This document shows positions 1 through 8,969 of a stretch of 64,000 nt of DNA, piece after piece. Made by a program: the position numbers and the translations under genes. The notes below the pieces were generated by a model. The model worked only from the letters and a program-made list of their open reading frames with translations. It was not told the origin of the DNA and searched no databases. Each line of letters begins with the position of its first letter. Within the stretch, counting starts at the first letter, position 1. Source of the stretch: Actinomadura madurae. Lineage in GTDB: Bacteria; Actinomycetota; Actinomycetes; Streptosporangiales; Streptosporangiaceae. Where the stretch lies: positions 186,001 to 250,000 of the forward strand of contig NZ_FOVH01000006.1 of NCBI RefSeq assembly GCF_900115095.1, in the 5' to 3' direction.

Positions 1-192
1 CATCTTGATGGTGGTGGACTTCCCGGCGCCGTTCGGGCCGAGGTAGCCGACGAACTCGCCCGGCTCGACCGTGAACGACACCCCGTCCACCGCGCGCAGC
101 GTGGTCCGCGTCCTCCGCCGCAGCGGCCCCGAGCGCGCCCGCACGGTGAAGGTCTTGACGAGGTCCCCGGCCTCGATCATCGGCACCGGCAT
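1..192 (-). CDS. ABC transporter ATP-binding protein, 5' part only (runs off the window)
   Basis: Only the first 64 codons are present; the rest lies beyond base 1. The reading frame shows a typical ABC-2 exporter ATPase N-terminus ending in the Walker A motif GPNGAGKST at about residues 53-61. The ATG (complement of 190-192) shares one base with the TGA of the upstream permease (TGATG), so it is translationally coupled to the two permeases. Together they would form an ATP-driven exporter of unknown substrate. Subfamily cannot be set from this fragment. Confidence 0.85.
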   Translation of the reverse strand, partial: MPVPMIEAGDLVKTFTVRARSGPLRRRTRTTLRAVDGVSFTVEPGEFVGYLGPNGAGKSTTIKM

Positions 193-995
193 CAGCTCCC
201 TGTCGATCGGTAGTGCCGCAGCCCCGCCCGCCACGCCAGCGCCGCCGCCGCGCACACCGCGGCGGCGACCGCCGGGGACGCGAACCGCGCCGCGTGGGGC
301 AGCCCCAGCGGGTCGGGACGGTCCAGGACGTACAGCGCGGGCTGCCAGTTGACGAACGCCAGCGGGACGACGAAGGTCACCCCGCGGACGAAGTCGCGGG
401 CGAACATCGTCATCGGGTACTGGGTCAGGAACGCGCCCCCGTAGGTCAGCGACTTGCTCGCCCCGTGGCTGTCGACCAGCACGCACTGCACGGCGCCCGT
501 CAGCACCCACAGCCCGCAGAAGATCGCCGCGCCGGACGCCACCATGACGGGGATCATCGCCGCCCGGCCCGGCGTCCAGGAGACGTCCAGCCGGGGCAGC
601 GCGAAGCCGAGGACCAGCACCGCCGGGACCAGCTTGCCGAGGCGGCGGGGTGTGAACCCCTCCGTCGCGATCTGGACCAGCGGGCTCACCGGCCGCACCA
701 GCATCGCGTCCAGCGTCCCCTCCCGCACGTGGTGGCCGAGCCGCTCGGTCGTGCCGAGCGCGATGTCCGAGCACGCGAACGCCAGGGCGGACGTCCCGTA
801 GAGGAAGAGCACCTCGGACACGTTGAACCCGGCGATGCGGGGCGCCCGCGAGAAAAGCACGAGGATGGCCGCCGCGTCCAGGACGGAGACGATCGCGGTG
901 GCCAGCGCCAGCAGCACCATCGACACCGGGTACTGCGCCGCCGCGCGTATCCACGTCCAGGCGAGCAGCCCGTACATCCGTATCGGATCAGCCAC
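192..995 (-). CDS. ABC-2 type permease (DUF990-like), second membrane subunit
   Basis: A 267-residue integral membrane protein with about six hydrophobic segments and the motif REGTLDAMLVRPVSPL near residues 92-107. This motif is typical of the ABC-2/DUF990 permeases that occur as paired membrane subunits with a single ATPase. It overlaps the upstream permease by 8 bases and the downstream ATPase by 1 base, so the three genes form one operon. Substrate is unknown; homologous triads are usually listed as multidrug or daunorubicin-type exporters, but nothing here tests that. Confidence 0.85.
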   Translation of the reverse strand: MADPIRMYGLLAWTWIRAAAQYPVSMVLLALATAIVSVLDAAAILVLFSRAPRIAGFNVSEVLFLYGTSALAFACSDIALGTTERLGHHVREGTLDAMLVRPVSPLVQIATEGFTPRRLGKLVPAVLVLGFALPRLDVSWTPGRAAMIPVMVASGAAIFCGLWVLTGAVQCVLVDSHGASKSLTYGGAFLTQYPMTMFARDFVRGVTFVVPLAFVNWQPALYVLDRPDPLGLPHAARFASPAVAAAVCAAAALAWRAGLRHYRSTGS

Positions 996-1776
996 CGTGC
1001 ACCACCAGCCTCCGCCGCGCCGCCCGCGTGACCAGCGCGCCCGCCCAGAGCAGCACCGCCGCCCACCCCGCCTGGAACGCCAGCGCCCCGAGCAGCGCGC
1101 CGCCTGTGTAGGTGCCGAGGAAGACGTCCGCGGGCACCTGGATCTGCGCCGCCCACGGCAGCGCCCGCGCGACCTCGCCGAGCCATCCGGGGAACACCAC
1201 GAGCGGCAGGATCATCCCCGAGAAGAACAGCGACATCACCAGGGTGACGGCGCTGAGGCCCCGGTCGTCGTGCAGCCAGAACATGCCCATGGCCACCAGG
1301 TACCGCAGCGCGAAGCCGACCAGCGCCGCGAGCAGCGTCGCGACCGCGAACGCGGCGGCGTGCACGGGGGAGGGCCACCGGAACGGGAACACCAGCGCGC
1401 CGGCCAGCAGCGGCGGGCCCGCGCGCAGCAGGAGCGAGCCGGCGGCGCGGCCGAGGTCGTCGGCGAGCCACCAGCCCTGCAGCCCGACCGGCCGGTACAG
1501 GTCGATGGCGACGTCGCCGTTGCGGATGCGCTCGGTGAGGTCCATGCCGCCGAAGATCTGCACCGGCCCGATCAGCGCCTGGGTGATGAAGCAGAAGGTG
1601 ACGGCGTCGGCGGCCTCGTACCCGCCGAGGGAGGGGCGCACGTCCCACAGCGCGAGCAGGACGTAGGCGCGCATGAAGCCGAACACCGTGTTGGTCAGCG
1701 ACTCGGTCAGCGAGCCGAGCGGGTACGCCGTGTGGCGCCGGAAGCCGTACCACCACACCCACGGAAGAACGCCCAC
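988..1776 (-). CDS. ABC-2 type permease (DUF990-like), first membrane subunit
   Basis: A 262-residue membrane protein with about six hydrophobic stretches. The segment ERIRNGDVAIDLYRPVGLQ (about residues 82-100) matches, in position and form, the REGTLDAMLVRPVSPL motif of the next gene, so the two permeases are distant paralogues forming a heterodimer. It is the first gene of the leftward exporter operon and ends with an 8-base overlap into the next permease. The ATG at 1776 gives a start just before the first membrane segment; no strong Shine-Dalgarno is visible. Confidence 0.85.
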   Translation of the reverse strand: MGVLPWVWWYGFRRHTAYPLGSLTESLTNTVFGFMRAYVLLALWDVRPSLGGYEAADAVTFCFITQALIGPVQIFGGMDLTERIRNGDVAIDLYRPVGLQGWWLADDLGRAAGSLLLRAGPPLLAGALVFPFRWPSPVHAAAFAVATLLAALVGFALRYLVAMGMFWLHDDRGLSAVTLVMSLFFSGMILPLVVFPGWLGEVARALPWAAQIQVPADVFLGTYTGGALLGALAFQAGWAAVLLWAGALVTRAARRRLVVHGG

Positions 1777-1829
1777 TTACCGGGAGCTTAGACAGGCGCG
1801 GTGGGGGCGACCAGGTAATTTCGCACAGA

Positions 1830-1860
1830 ACGGGCCCCGGCGGGTCGCGCCGGGGCCCGT
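1830..1860 (-). terminator. Stem-loop downstream of the M1 aminopeptidase
   Basis: Perfect 13-bp inverted repeat (arm acgggccccggcg at 1830-1842, complement at 1848-1860) with a 5-base loop. It lies 30 bases past the stop of the leftward M1 peptidase gene and upstream of the exporter operon, so it should insulate the two units. No clear U-tract, as is common in high-GC actinomycetes. Confidence 0.75.
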
Positions 1861-1889
1861 CGAGGGCGAGGCCGTCGGTGGAGCGGGGG

Positions 1890-3407
1890 TCAGTCCTCGG
1901 GGATGGCGGGCTTGATCGGGGAGTAGAGCCAGTCCTTGAAGAACGGGCTCAGGTCCTGGCCGGAGATCTGCTCCGCCAGAGCGGTGAACTGCTCGGTCCT
2001 GGCGTTGCCGTGCTTGTGCTGCGCGTACCATGTCCGGAGCAGGGTGAGGAACTTGTCGTCGCCGATCTTCTCCCGGAGGAACTGCAGCATCATGCCGCCG
2101 CCGCTGTAGACGCGGTCGTTGAACATGGTGTCGCGCTTCGGGTCGGCGGTCAGCACCGACCAGTACGGGCGGCCCGCGGCGTCGGGGAACGGGCGGGCGG
2201 CGTACGTGGCGCGGGCCGCGTCGTGAACCGTGCGGCCGCCCGTCTTCTCCGTGTAGTACCAGGCGGACCAGGTCGCGAAGCTCTCGTTCAGCCAGATGTC
2301 CTTCCACCGGGCCGGGGAGACGGCGTCCCCGAACCACTGGTGCGCCAGCTCGTGGGCGATCGTGCCGGTGCTGCGCACCGCGGAGTACACCGGCTTGCTC
2401 TGCGTCTCCAGGGAGAACCCGAGCGGCTCGCCGTTGAAGCGGGCGTCGTCGGCGATGGCGCCGGTGCTGCTGAACGGGTAGCGGCCGAACGTCCGCGACC
2501 AGAGGTCGGTCACCTCGCTGGTGGTGTCGAAGAAGAAGTCCACCGCGTCCGGCTGCCCGGCGAGGAGGACCGGGTCGACGGCCGTGTAGTTCGGGACGCC
2601 GCCCGGCGTGCGCCCCTGCTTCACCTCCCACTTGCCGATGTCGATCGTGGTGAGGTAGCTCGCCATCGGGCTGTCCTCGCGCCACCTGAACACCTCGGCG
2701 CGGGTCCGCGCGGCGCGGCGGCTGAACGAGGCGGTGGCGGAGCGGTGCCCGGTCAGGCGCCCGTTGGCGACGGCCTTGAGCCCCGCGGGCACCGTGAGGG
2801 TGTAGTCGTAGGTCGCCTTGTCGCTCGGGTGGTCGTTGACGGGGAACCACGTGCGGGCGCCGTTCGGCTCGCCGCCGACGAAGGCGCCGTCCGGGGTGTG
2901 CAGGAACCCGTAGGGGGAGCCGAACACGATCGGCGACCCCACGATGGTCTGCGGCACGCCGCCGTACCTGACGACGGTCGTGAAGACCGAGCCCTTGCGC
3001 AGGCCCTTGCGCGGCGTGATGATCAGCTCCTGGCCGCGCCGCTCGTAGCGGGCCCGCCGCCGGTCGACCCAGACCTTCTCCACGTCCATGCCGGACAGGT
3101 CCAGGTCGAACCGCGAGAGGTTCTGGGTGGCCCGCGCGGTGATGGTGACGGTGCCGTCGAGCTGGTCGTGGTCGGGGTCGTAGCGCAGGTCCAGCGAATA
3201 GTGCCGGGCGTCGTACCCGCCGTTGCCCTCCAGCGGGAAGTACGGGTCGCCGACGCCGGGGGCGCCGGGGGTGAAGCGCCCGTGGTGGCCGTGCCCGTCC
3301 GCGGAGGCGGCGGGCGCGAGCGCGACGGCGCTCACGGCGGCGACGGCGAGCGGCAGCACCCGGCCGGGGATCGCCCGGGACCGGATGGACCGGGGGTGAC
3401 GCGCCAT
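1890..3407 (-). CDS. Secreted M1-family metallo-aminopeptidase
   Basis: A 505-residue exported zinc peptidase predicted to remove N-terminal residues from peptides outside the cell. The gluzincin signature HELAHQW is at about residues 352-358 and the third zinc ligand Glu at about 375 in LNESFA, giving HExxH-18-E. The N-terminus has a basic stretch, a hydrophobic core and an Ala-Ser-Ala signal-peptidase site. I chose ATG 3407 rather than the longer frame at 3446 because AGAGAGG sits 7 bases upstream and the signal peptide then starts correctly. The protein ends soon after the catalytic domain, so it is the short M1 type without the ERAP1-like C-terminal domain. A hairpin follows at 1830-1860. 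Confidence 0.9.
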   Translation of the reverse strand: MARHPRSIRSRAIPGRVLPLAVAAVSAVALAPAASADGHGHHGRFTPGAPGVGDPYFPLEGNGGYDARHYSLDLRYDPDHDQLDGTVTITARATQNLSRFDLDLSGMDVEKVWVDRRRARYERRGQELIITPRKGLRKGSVFTTVVRYGGVPQTIVGSPIVFGSPYGFLHTPDGAFVGGEPNGARTWFPVNDHPSDKATYDYTLTVPAGLKAVANGRLTGHRSATASFSRRAARTRAEVFRWREDSPMASYLTTIDIGKWEVKQGRTPGGVPNYTAVDPVLLAGQPDAVDFFFDTTSEVTDLWSRTFGRYPFSSTGAIADDARFNGEPLGFSLETQSKPVYSAVRSTGTIAHELAHQWFGDAVSPARWKDIWLNESFATWSAWYYTEKTGGRTVHDAARATYAARPFPDAAGRPYWSVLTADPKRDTMFNDRVYSGGGMMLQFLREKIGDDKFLTLLRTWYAQHKHGNARTEQFTALAEQISGQDLSPFFKDWLYSPIKPAIPED

Positions 3408-3531
3408 CAGGGATCCTCTCTCCGAGTGATCAACTAGCGCGAACACGATGCGCCGATTATCGGGCGTTGTCGAGCCCCTAGCCGCATCCGGCCGGGGCGC
3501 GCCTCGCCGGACGGGGGCCCCGAGACGACCG

Positions 3532-3567
3532 GAAGGCCCCCGCGGGTGTAGGAACGCGGGGGCCTTC
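3532..3567 (-). terminator. Terminator hairpin after aceA
   Basis: Perfect 13-bp inverted repeat, arm gaaggcccccgcg at 3532-3544 and its complement at 3555-3567, with a 10-base loop. It lies 51 bases beyond the stop codon of the leftward aceA gene and before the promoter of the M1 peptidase. Confidence 0.75.
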
Positions 3568-3618
3568 GGGGCCCGGGGATCGATCCGGAGCGGCGGGCCG
3601 GTGGCGCCGCCGGGAGGC

Positions 3619-4902
<1,284 letters not shown>

Positions 4903-4931
4903 CGTCTTGCCCTTCCGTGTCGTCCCCTGGG

Positions 4932-5012
4932 TGCTTGCCTCGACTATGCCCCGGCCGCCACCCCTGGATGAACTCGCAAGTAACGAAAGAAGCGCGAAAA
5001 TTCCGGTATCAT
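4932..5012. promoter_or_regulatory. aceA / ramB-like divergent control region with candidate RamB half-sites
   Basis: The short gap between aceA and the regulator holds GAACTCGCAAG at 4970-4980 and an inverted GCTTGCC at 4933-4939. Both contain a GCAAG core. This recalls the Corynebacterium RamB box (AACTTTGCAA core), but the spacing is one base short, so the assignment is tentative. A -10-like TATCAT at 5007-5012 lies six bases before the GTG start of the regulator, as for a leaderless transcript. Confidence 0.35.
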
Positions 5013-5018
5013 GAAGCG

Positions 5019-6488
5019 GTGACGACCTTGCGGACAGAAGAATCCATCAACTTGACGAGTGACGTGGATCTCGTCACCTTCGGGCAGCGGCTCCGGCATC
5101 TGCGGCGCGGCCGCGGGCTGACGCTGTCGGAACTCGGCGAGCGCGTCGGCCGCGCCCCGTCCCAGCTGTCCCTGCTGGAGAACGGGCGGCGCGAGCCCAA
5201 GCTCACGCTGCTGCAGGCCCTCGCCGCCGCGCTGGAGTGCCCGGTGGAGGAGCTGCTGCGCCGCCAGCCGCCGAGCCGGCGCGCCCAGCTGGAGATCCAG
5301 CTGGAGGAGGCGCAGCGCGACCCGCTGTACCGGACGCTCGGCCTGTCGCACCTCAAGGTCGGCAAGCGGATGCCGAACGAGGTCATCGAGCACATCCTCG
5401 CGCTGTACGGGGAGCTGAAGCGCAGCCGCACCAAGCCCACCGCGAGCCCGGAGGAGGCCCGCAAGGCCAACGCGGAGCTGCGCCGCCAGATGCACGAGCG
5501 CGGCAACCACTTCGCCGACATCGAGGACGTCGCGTCCCGGACCCTCGACGCCGTCGGGTACCGGCGCGGCGCCGTGTCCCAGGGGTTGCTGATGACGCTG
5601 GTGGGGCACTTCGGCTTCAGCCTGCAGTACGTCCAGGACCTGCCGCGCTCCGTCCGGTCCGTCACCGACCTGCGCAACCGGCGGATCTACCTGGAGCGCG
5701 AGCAGCTCGGCATGCACACGCCGCGGACGATCCTGCTGCAGACCCTCGGGCACATCGCGCTCGACCACGACCAGCCGCGCGACTTCGCCGACTTCCTGCG
5801 CCAGCGCGTCGAGGCCAACTACCTCGGCGCCGCGATCCTGATGCCCGAGCGGAGCGTCGTCCCGTTCCTGCAGGAGGCGAAGGCCGCGCGGGAGCTGTCG
5901 GTGGAGGACCTGGCGGACGTCTTCTCCGTCTCCTACGAGATGGCCGCGCACCGCTTCACCAACGTCGCGACCCACCACCTCGACCTCCAGCTGCACTTCA
6001 CCAAGAACGACGAGAACGGCACGATCTACAAGGCCTACGCCAACGACGGCCTGGCCTTCCCGCAGGACGAGGACGGCGCGATCGAGGGCCAGCGGATGTG
6101 CCGGGAGTGGGCCGGGCGGCACGTGTTCGGCGCGGCGGACCGCTTCTCCGTCTACTACCAGTACACCGACACCCCCAACGGGACGTACTGGTGCCTGTCG
6201 CACATCGACCCCAGCCACGAGCGCGACTTCGCCATCACGCTGGGCGTCCGGTTCGAGGACTCCCGCTGGTTCCGCGGCCGGGAGACGACCCGGCGGGTCA
6301 AGTCCGCGTGCCCGGACGGCGACTGCTGCCAGCGGCCCCCGAAGGAGCTGTCCGACCGGTGGGAGGGCATGGCCTGGCCGTCGGCGCGGGCGCACTCCCA
6401 CGTGCTGTCCGTCCTGCCGCCCGGGGCCTTCCCGGGGGTGGACGAGGCGGACGTCTACGAGTTCCTGGACCGGCACGCCGCCGAATGA
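5019..6488 (+). CDS. ramB: RamB-like XRE-family regulator with IrrE/ImmA-type domain (acetate metabolism)
   Basis: A 489-residue regulator: an N-terminal XRE helix-turn-helix (about residues 15-75, FGQRLRHLRRGRGLTLSELG), a linker, an IrrE/ImmA-like domain (about 230-310), then a C-terminal region with a Cys-rich CPDGDCCQRPP segment at about 430. This is the domain plan of RamB and the short-chain acyl-responsive regulators of Actinobacteria. In the peptidase-like domain the sequence reads TLGHIALDHD where active peptidases have HExxH, so it is probably a sensor. GTG 5019 is preferred because the frame before it is unlike the family and TATCAT lies six bases upstream. Divergence from aceA supports control of the glyoxylate shunt. 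Confidence 0.8.
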   Translation: MTTLRTEESINLTSDVDLVTFGQRLRHLRRGRGLTLSELGERVGRAPSQLSLLENGRREPKLTLLQALAAALECPVEELLRRQPPSRRAQLEIQLEEAQRDPLYRTLGLSHLKVGKRMPNEVIEHILALYGELKRSRTKPTASPEEARKANAELRRQMHERGNHFADIEDVASRTLDAVGYRRGAVSQGLLMTLVGHFGFSLQYVQDLPRSVRSVTDLRNRRIYLEREQLGMHTPRTILLQTLGHIALDHDQPRDFADFLRQRVEANYLGAAILMPERSVVPFLQEAKAARELSVEDLADVFSVSYEMAAHRFTNVATHHLDLQLHFTKNDENGTIYKAYANDGLAFPQDEDGAIEGQRMCREWAGRHVFGAADRFSVYYQYTDTPNGTYWCLSHIDPSHERDFAITLGVRFEDSRWFRGRETTRRVKSACPDGDCCQRPPKELSDRWEGMAWPSARAHSHVLSVLPPGAFPGVDEADVYEFLDRHAAE

Positions 6489-6642
6489 CCGGCGTGTTGT
6501 GGCGGTGTTAACTCTTCGGGTCGGTTCGTCCTGTGCTGCGCCGACAGTGAATGATCTGGGGAGATCTGGCGTTTCCTAGTAGGTGAGGGGACGCCGGTCC
6601 CGGAACACCGGTCGAGGACGCCCCGAACGGGAGGGAGAGCGC

Positions 6643-7626
6643 GTGCTGCCCGAGGTCGCGTCGTGGTTGGACCGCCGCACCAGCACGGCCGAGGACTGGC
6701 CGCCGCGCCTGCTGCTCGCCGCCAAGGGCGACACCAGGATCAGCGTCGTGCTGCCGGCGCGGGACGAGGAGGCGACGGTCGGCGCGATCGTCGCCGCCGT
6801 CCGCACCGACCTGGTCGAGCGGATCCCGCTGGTGGACGAGATCGTCGTGGTCGACTCCCGCTCCCGCGACCGGACCGCCGCCGTGGCCGCCGCCGCCGGC
6901 GCTGGCGTGGTGGCGCAGGACGCCGTCCTGCCGGAGCAGGGACGCATGTCCGGCAAGGGCGAGGCGCTGTGGAAGTCCCTCGCCGCGACGTCCGGCGACC
7001 TGATCGTGTTCGTGGACGCCGACCTGCGCGAGTTCGCCTCGTCCTACATCACCGGCCTGCTCGGGCCGCTGCTGACCGACCCGTCCGTCGGCTACGTCAA
7101 GGGCTGCTACGACCGGCCGCTGGTCGAGGGCGGGCGGCGCGTGGAGGGCGGCGGGGGCCGGGTCACCGAGCTGGTCGCGCGCCCCCTGATCAACCTGCAC
7201 TGGCCGCTGCTCGCCGGCGTCATGCAGCCGCTCGGCGGCGAGTACGCCGGCCGCCGGGCCCTGCTGGAGCGGATGCCGTTCGTGACCGGCTACGGCGTGG
7301 AGCTCGGCCTGCTCCTCGACATCTACCAGGACTCCGGCCTCGACGCGATCGCGCAGGTCGACCTCGGCCGCCGGGTGCACGCCCACCAGTCCACCGAGGC
7401 GCTCGGCGCCATGTCCGGGCAGATCATGCTGACCGCCTGGTCGCGGCTGGAGCGGCACGGCCGGATGCTCCCGCTGGAGGCCCCCTCGACGGCGCTCACC
7501 CGGTTCCACCGCGCCGCGGACGGGCACGACGCCCGCACGACCGACGTCGCGGTGGGGGAGCGCCCGCCGATGATCGAGGTCCCCGCGTACGCCGCCGCGC
7601 GGTCCTTCTCGCCCGGCCGCAGGTGA
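6643..7626 (+). CDS. gpgS: Glucosyl-3-phosphoglycerate synthase
   Basis: A 327-residue GT-A glycosyltransferase (family GT81) that transfers glucose from NDP-glucose to 3-phosphoglycerate, the first step toward glucosylglycerate and the methylglucose lipopolysaccharides of actinomycetes. Visible motifs are SVVLPARDEEATVG (nucleotide binding), FVDADLREF with the metal-binding DAD triad, and MQPLGGEYAGRR in the acceptor region. I start at GTG 6643 because GGGAGGGAGA lies just upstream; the longer ATG 6583 frame adds an Arg/Gly-rich tail not seen in the family. The phosphatase partner (GpgP) is not adjacent. Confidence 0.88.
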   Translation: MLPEVASWLDRRTSTAEDWPPRLLLAAKGDTRISVVLPARDEEATVGAIVAAVRTDLVERIPLVDEIVVVDSRSRDRTAAVAAAAGAGVVAQDAVLPEQGRMSGKGEALWKSLAATSGDLIVFVDADLREFASSYITGLLGPLLTDPSVGYVKGCYDRPLVEGGRRVEGGGGRVTELVARPLINLHWPLLAGVMQPLGGEYAGRRALLERMPFVTGYGVELGLLLDIYQDSGLDAIAQVDLGRRVHAHQSTEALGAMSGQIMLTAWSRLERHGRMLPLEAPSTALTRFHRAADGHDARTTDVAVGERPPMIEVPAYAAARSFSPGRR

Positions 7627-7647
7627 CCGCCCTCTCCGGGTGGCTGT

Positions 7648-7687
7648 GTTACCCGTGGTAACGCCAGATGGTGCTACCGTTGGTAAC
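7648..7687 (+). promoter_or_regulatory. Tandem palindromic operators upstream of the acyl-CoA dehydrogenase
   Basis: Two related inverted repeats 25 bases apart. The first, GTTACC-CGT-GGTAAC at 7648-7662, is perfect. The second, GCTACC-GTT-GGTAAC at 7673-7687, has one mismatch. They sit 29-68 bases before the ATG at 7716. Form and position suggest a dimeric TetR- or GntR-type repressor controlling the gene, but no regulator is adjacent. Confidence 0.6.
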
Positions 7688-7715
7688 AGCGATATTGGAG
7701 AGAGGGTCAATAATC

Positions 7716-8945
7716 ATGACGAGTGCGGAGCAGACGCCGTTCTCCCTGGAGCCCAGCGAGGACGTCCGCGAGGTCAGGGACTGGGTGCACGAGTTCGCCA
7801 GGGACGTCATCCGCCCCGCCGCGGAGGAGTGGGACGAGCGGGAGGAGACCCCCTGGCCGCTCATCCAGGAGGCGTCCAAGGTCGGCATCTACTCCCTGGA
7901 CTTCTTCGCCACCCAGTGGCTGGAGCCGACCGGCCTCGGCATCCCGGTGGCGTTCGAGGAGCTGTTCTGGGGGGACGCGGGCATCGCGCTCTCCATCGTG
8001 GGCACCGGCCTCGCCGCCGCGTCCGTCGCCGCCGTGGGAACCGAGGCGCAGGTCGCCGAGTGGGTGCCGCAGATGTTCGGCACCACCGACGACGTCAAGC
8101 TCGGCGCGTTCTGCGCGTCCGAGCCCGACGCCGGCAGCGACGTGGGCTCGATCCGCAGCCGAGCCGTCTTCGACGAGGCCAAGGACGAATGGGTGCTGAA
8201 CGGCACCAAGACCTGGGCGACCAACGGCGGCATCGCCGACGTCCACGTCGTCGTGGCCTCGGTGTACCCCGAGCTCGGCAGCCGCGGCCAGGCCAGCTTC
8301 ATCGTCCCGCCGAACACCCCGGGCCTGAAGCAGGGCCAGAAGTTCAAGAAGCACGGCATCCGCGCCTCCCACACCGCCGAGGTCGTCCTGGACGACGTGC
8401 GCGTCCCGTCGCACCTGATCGTCGGCGGCAAGGAGAGGTTCGACGAGCGCATCGCCCGCACCCGCGAGGGCAAGAGCTCCAAGGGCCAGGCCGCGCTGAA
8501 GACGTTCGAGACCACCCGCCCGTCCGTCGGCGCGATGGCCCTCGGCGTCGGCCGCGCCGCCTACGACTACGCCCTGCAGTACGCGCGGGAGCGCGAGCAG
8601 TTCGGCAAGAAGATCGGCGACTTCCAGGCGATCGCCTTCAAGCTCGCCGACATGAAGACCCGCCTGGACGCCGCCCGCCTCATGGTCTGGCGCGCCGCCT
8701 GGATGGCCCGCACCGGCAAGGACTTCCAGAACGCCGAGGGCTCGATGGCCAAGCTGATGGCCAGCGAGATGGCGGTGCACGTCACCGAGGAGGCCATCCA
8801 GATCCTCGGCGGCAACGGCTACACCCGCGACTACCCGGTCGAGCGCATGCACCGCGACAGCAAGATCTTCACCATCTTCGAGGGCACCTCCGAAATCCAG
8901 CGCCTCGTCATCGGCCGCACCATCACCGGCCTGCCCGTCCGCTGA
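7716..8945 (+). CDS. Acyl-CoA dehydrogenase
   Basis: A 409-residue FAD enzyme that introduces the alpha-beta double bond into acyl-CoA, the first step of beta-oxidation. FAD/substrate motifs are CASEPDAGSDVGSI (about residue 131) and WATNGG; the catalytic-base segment EGTSEIQR is near residue 389. ATG 7716 is preceded by GGAGAGAGG and matches the usual N-terminus, so the upstream in-frame ATG at 7668, which would overlap the operators, is not used. It stands alone as a single-gene unit behind two palindromes. Substrate chain length cannot be told; no ETF genes are nearby. Confidence 0.92.
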   Translation: MTSAEQTPFSLEPSEDVREVRDWVHEFARDVIRPAAEEWDEREETPWPLIQEASKVGIYSLDFFATQWLEPTGLGIPVAFEELFWGDAGIALSIVGTGLAAASVAAVGTEAQVAEWVPQMFGTTDDVKLGAFCASEPDAGSDVGSIRSRAVFDEAKDEWVLNGTKTWATNGGIADVHVVVASVYPELGSRGQASFIVPPNTPGLKQGQKFKKHGIRASHTAEVVLDDVRVPSHLIVGGKERFDERIARTREGKSSKGQAALKTFETTRPSVGAMALGVGRAAYDYALQYAREREQFGKKIGDFQAIAFKLADMKTRLDAARLMVWRAAWMARTGKDFQNAEGSMAKLMASEMAVHVTEEAIQILGGNGYTRDYPVERMHRDSKIFTIFEGTSEIQRLVIGRTITGLPVR

Positions 8946-8962
8946 CGTCTCGGCAGGCCGGT
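8925..8962 (+). terminator. Hairpin at the 3' end of the acyl-CoA dehydrogenase gene
   Basis: An 11-bp perfect inverted repeat (ACCGGCCTGCC at 8925-8935, complement at 8952-8962) with a 16-base loop that contains the stop codon. It lies between two convergent genes and could stop transcription from the left; no U-tract. Confidence 0.45.
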
Positions 8963-8969
8963 GCGCTCG

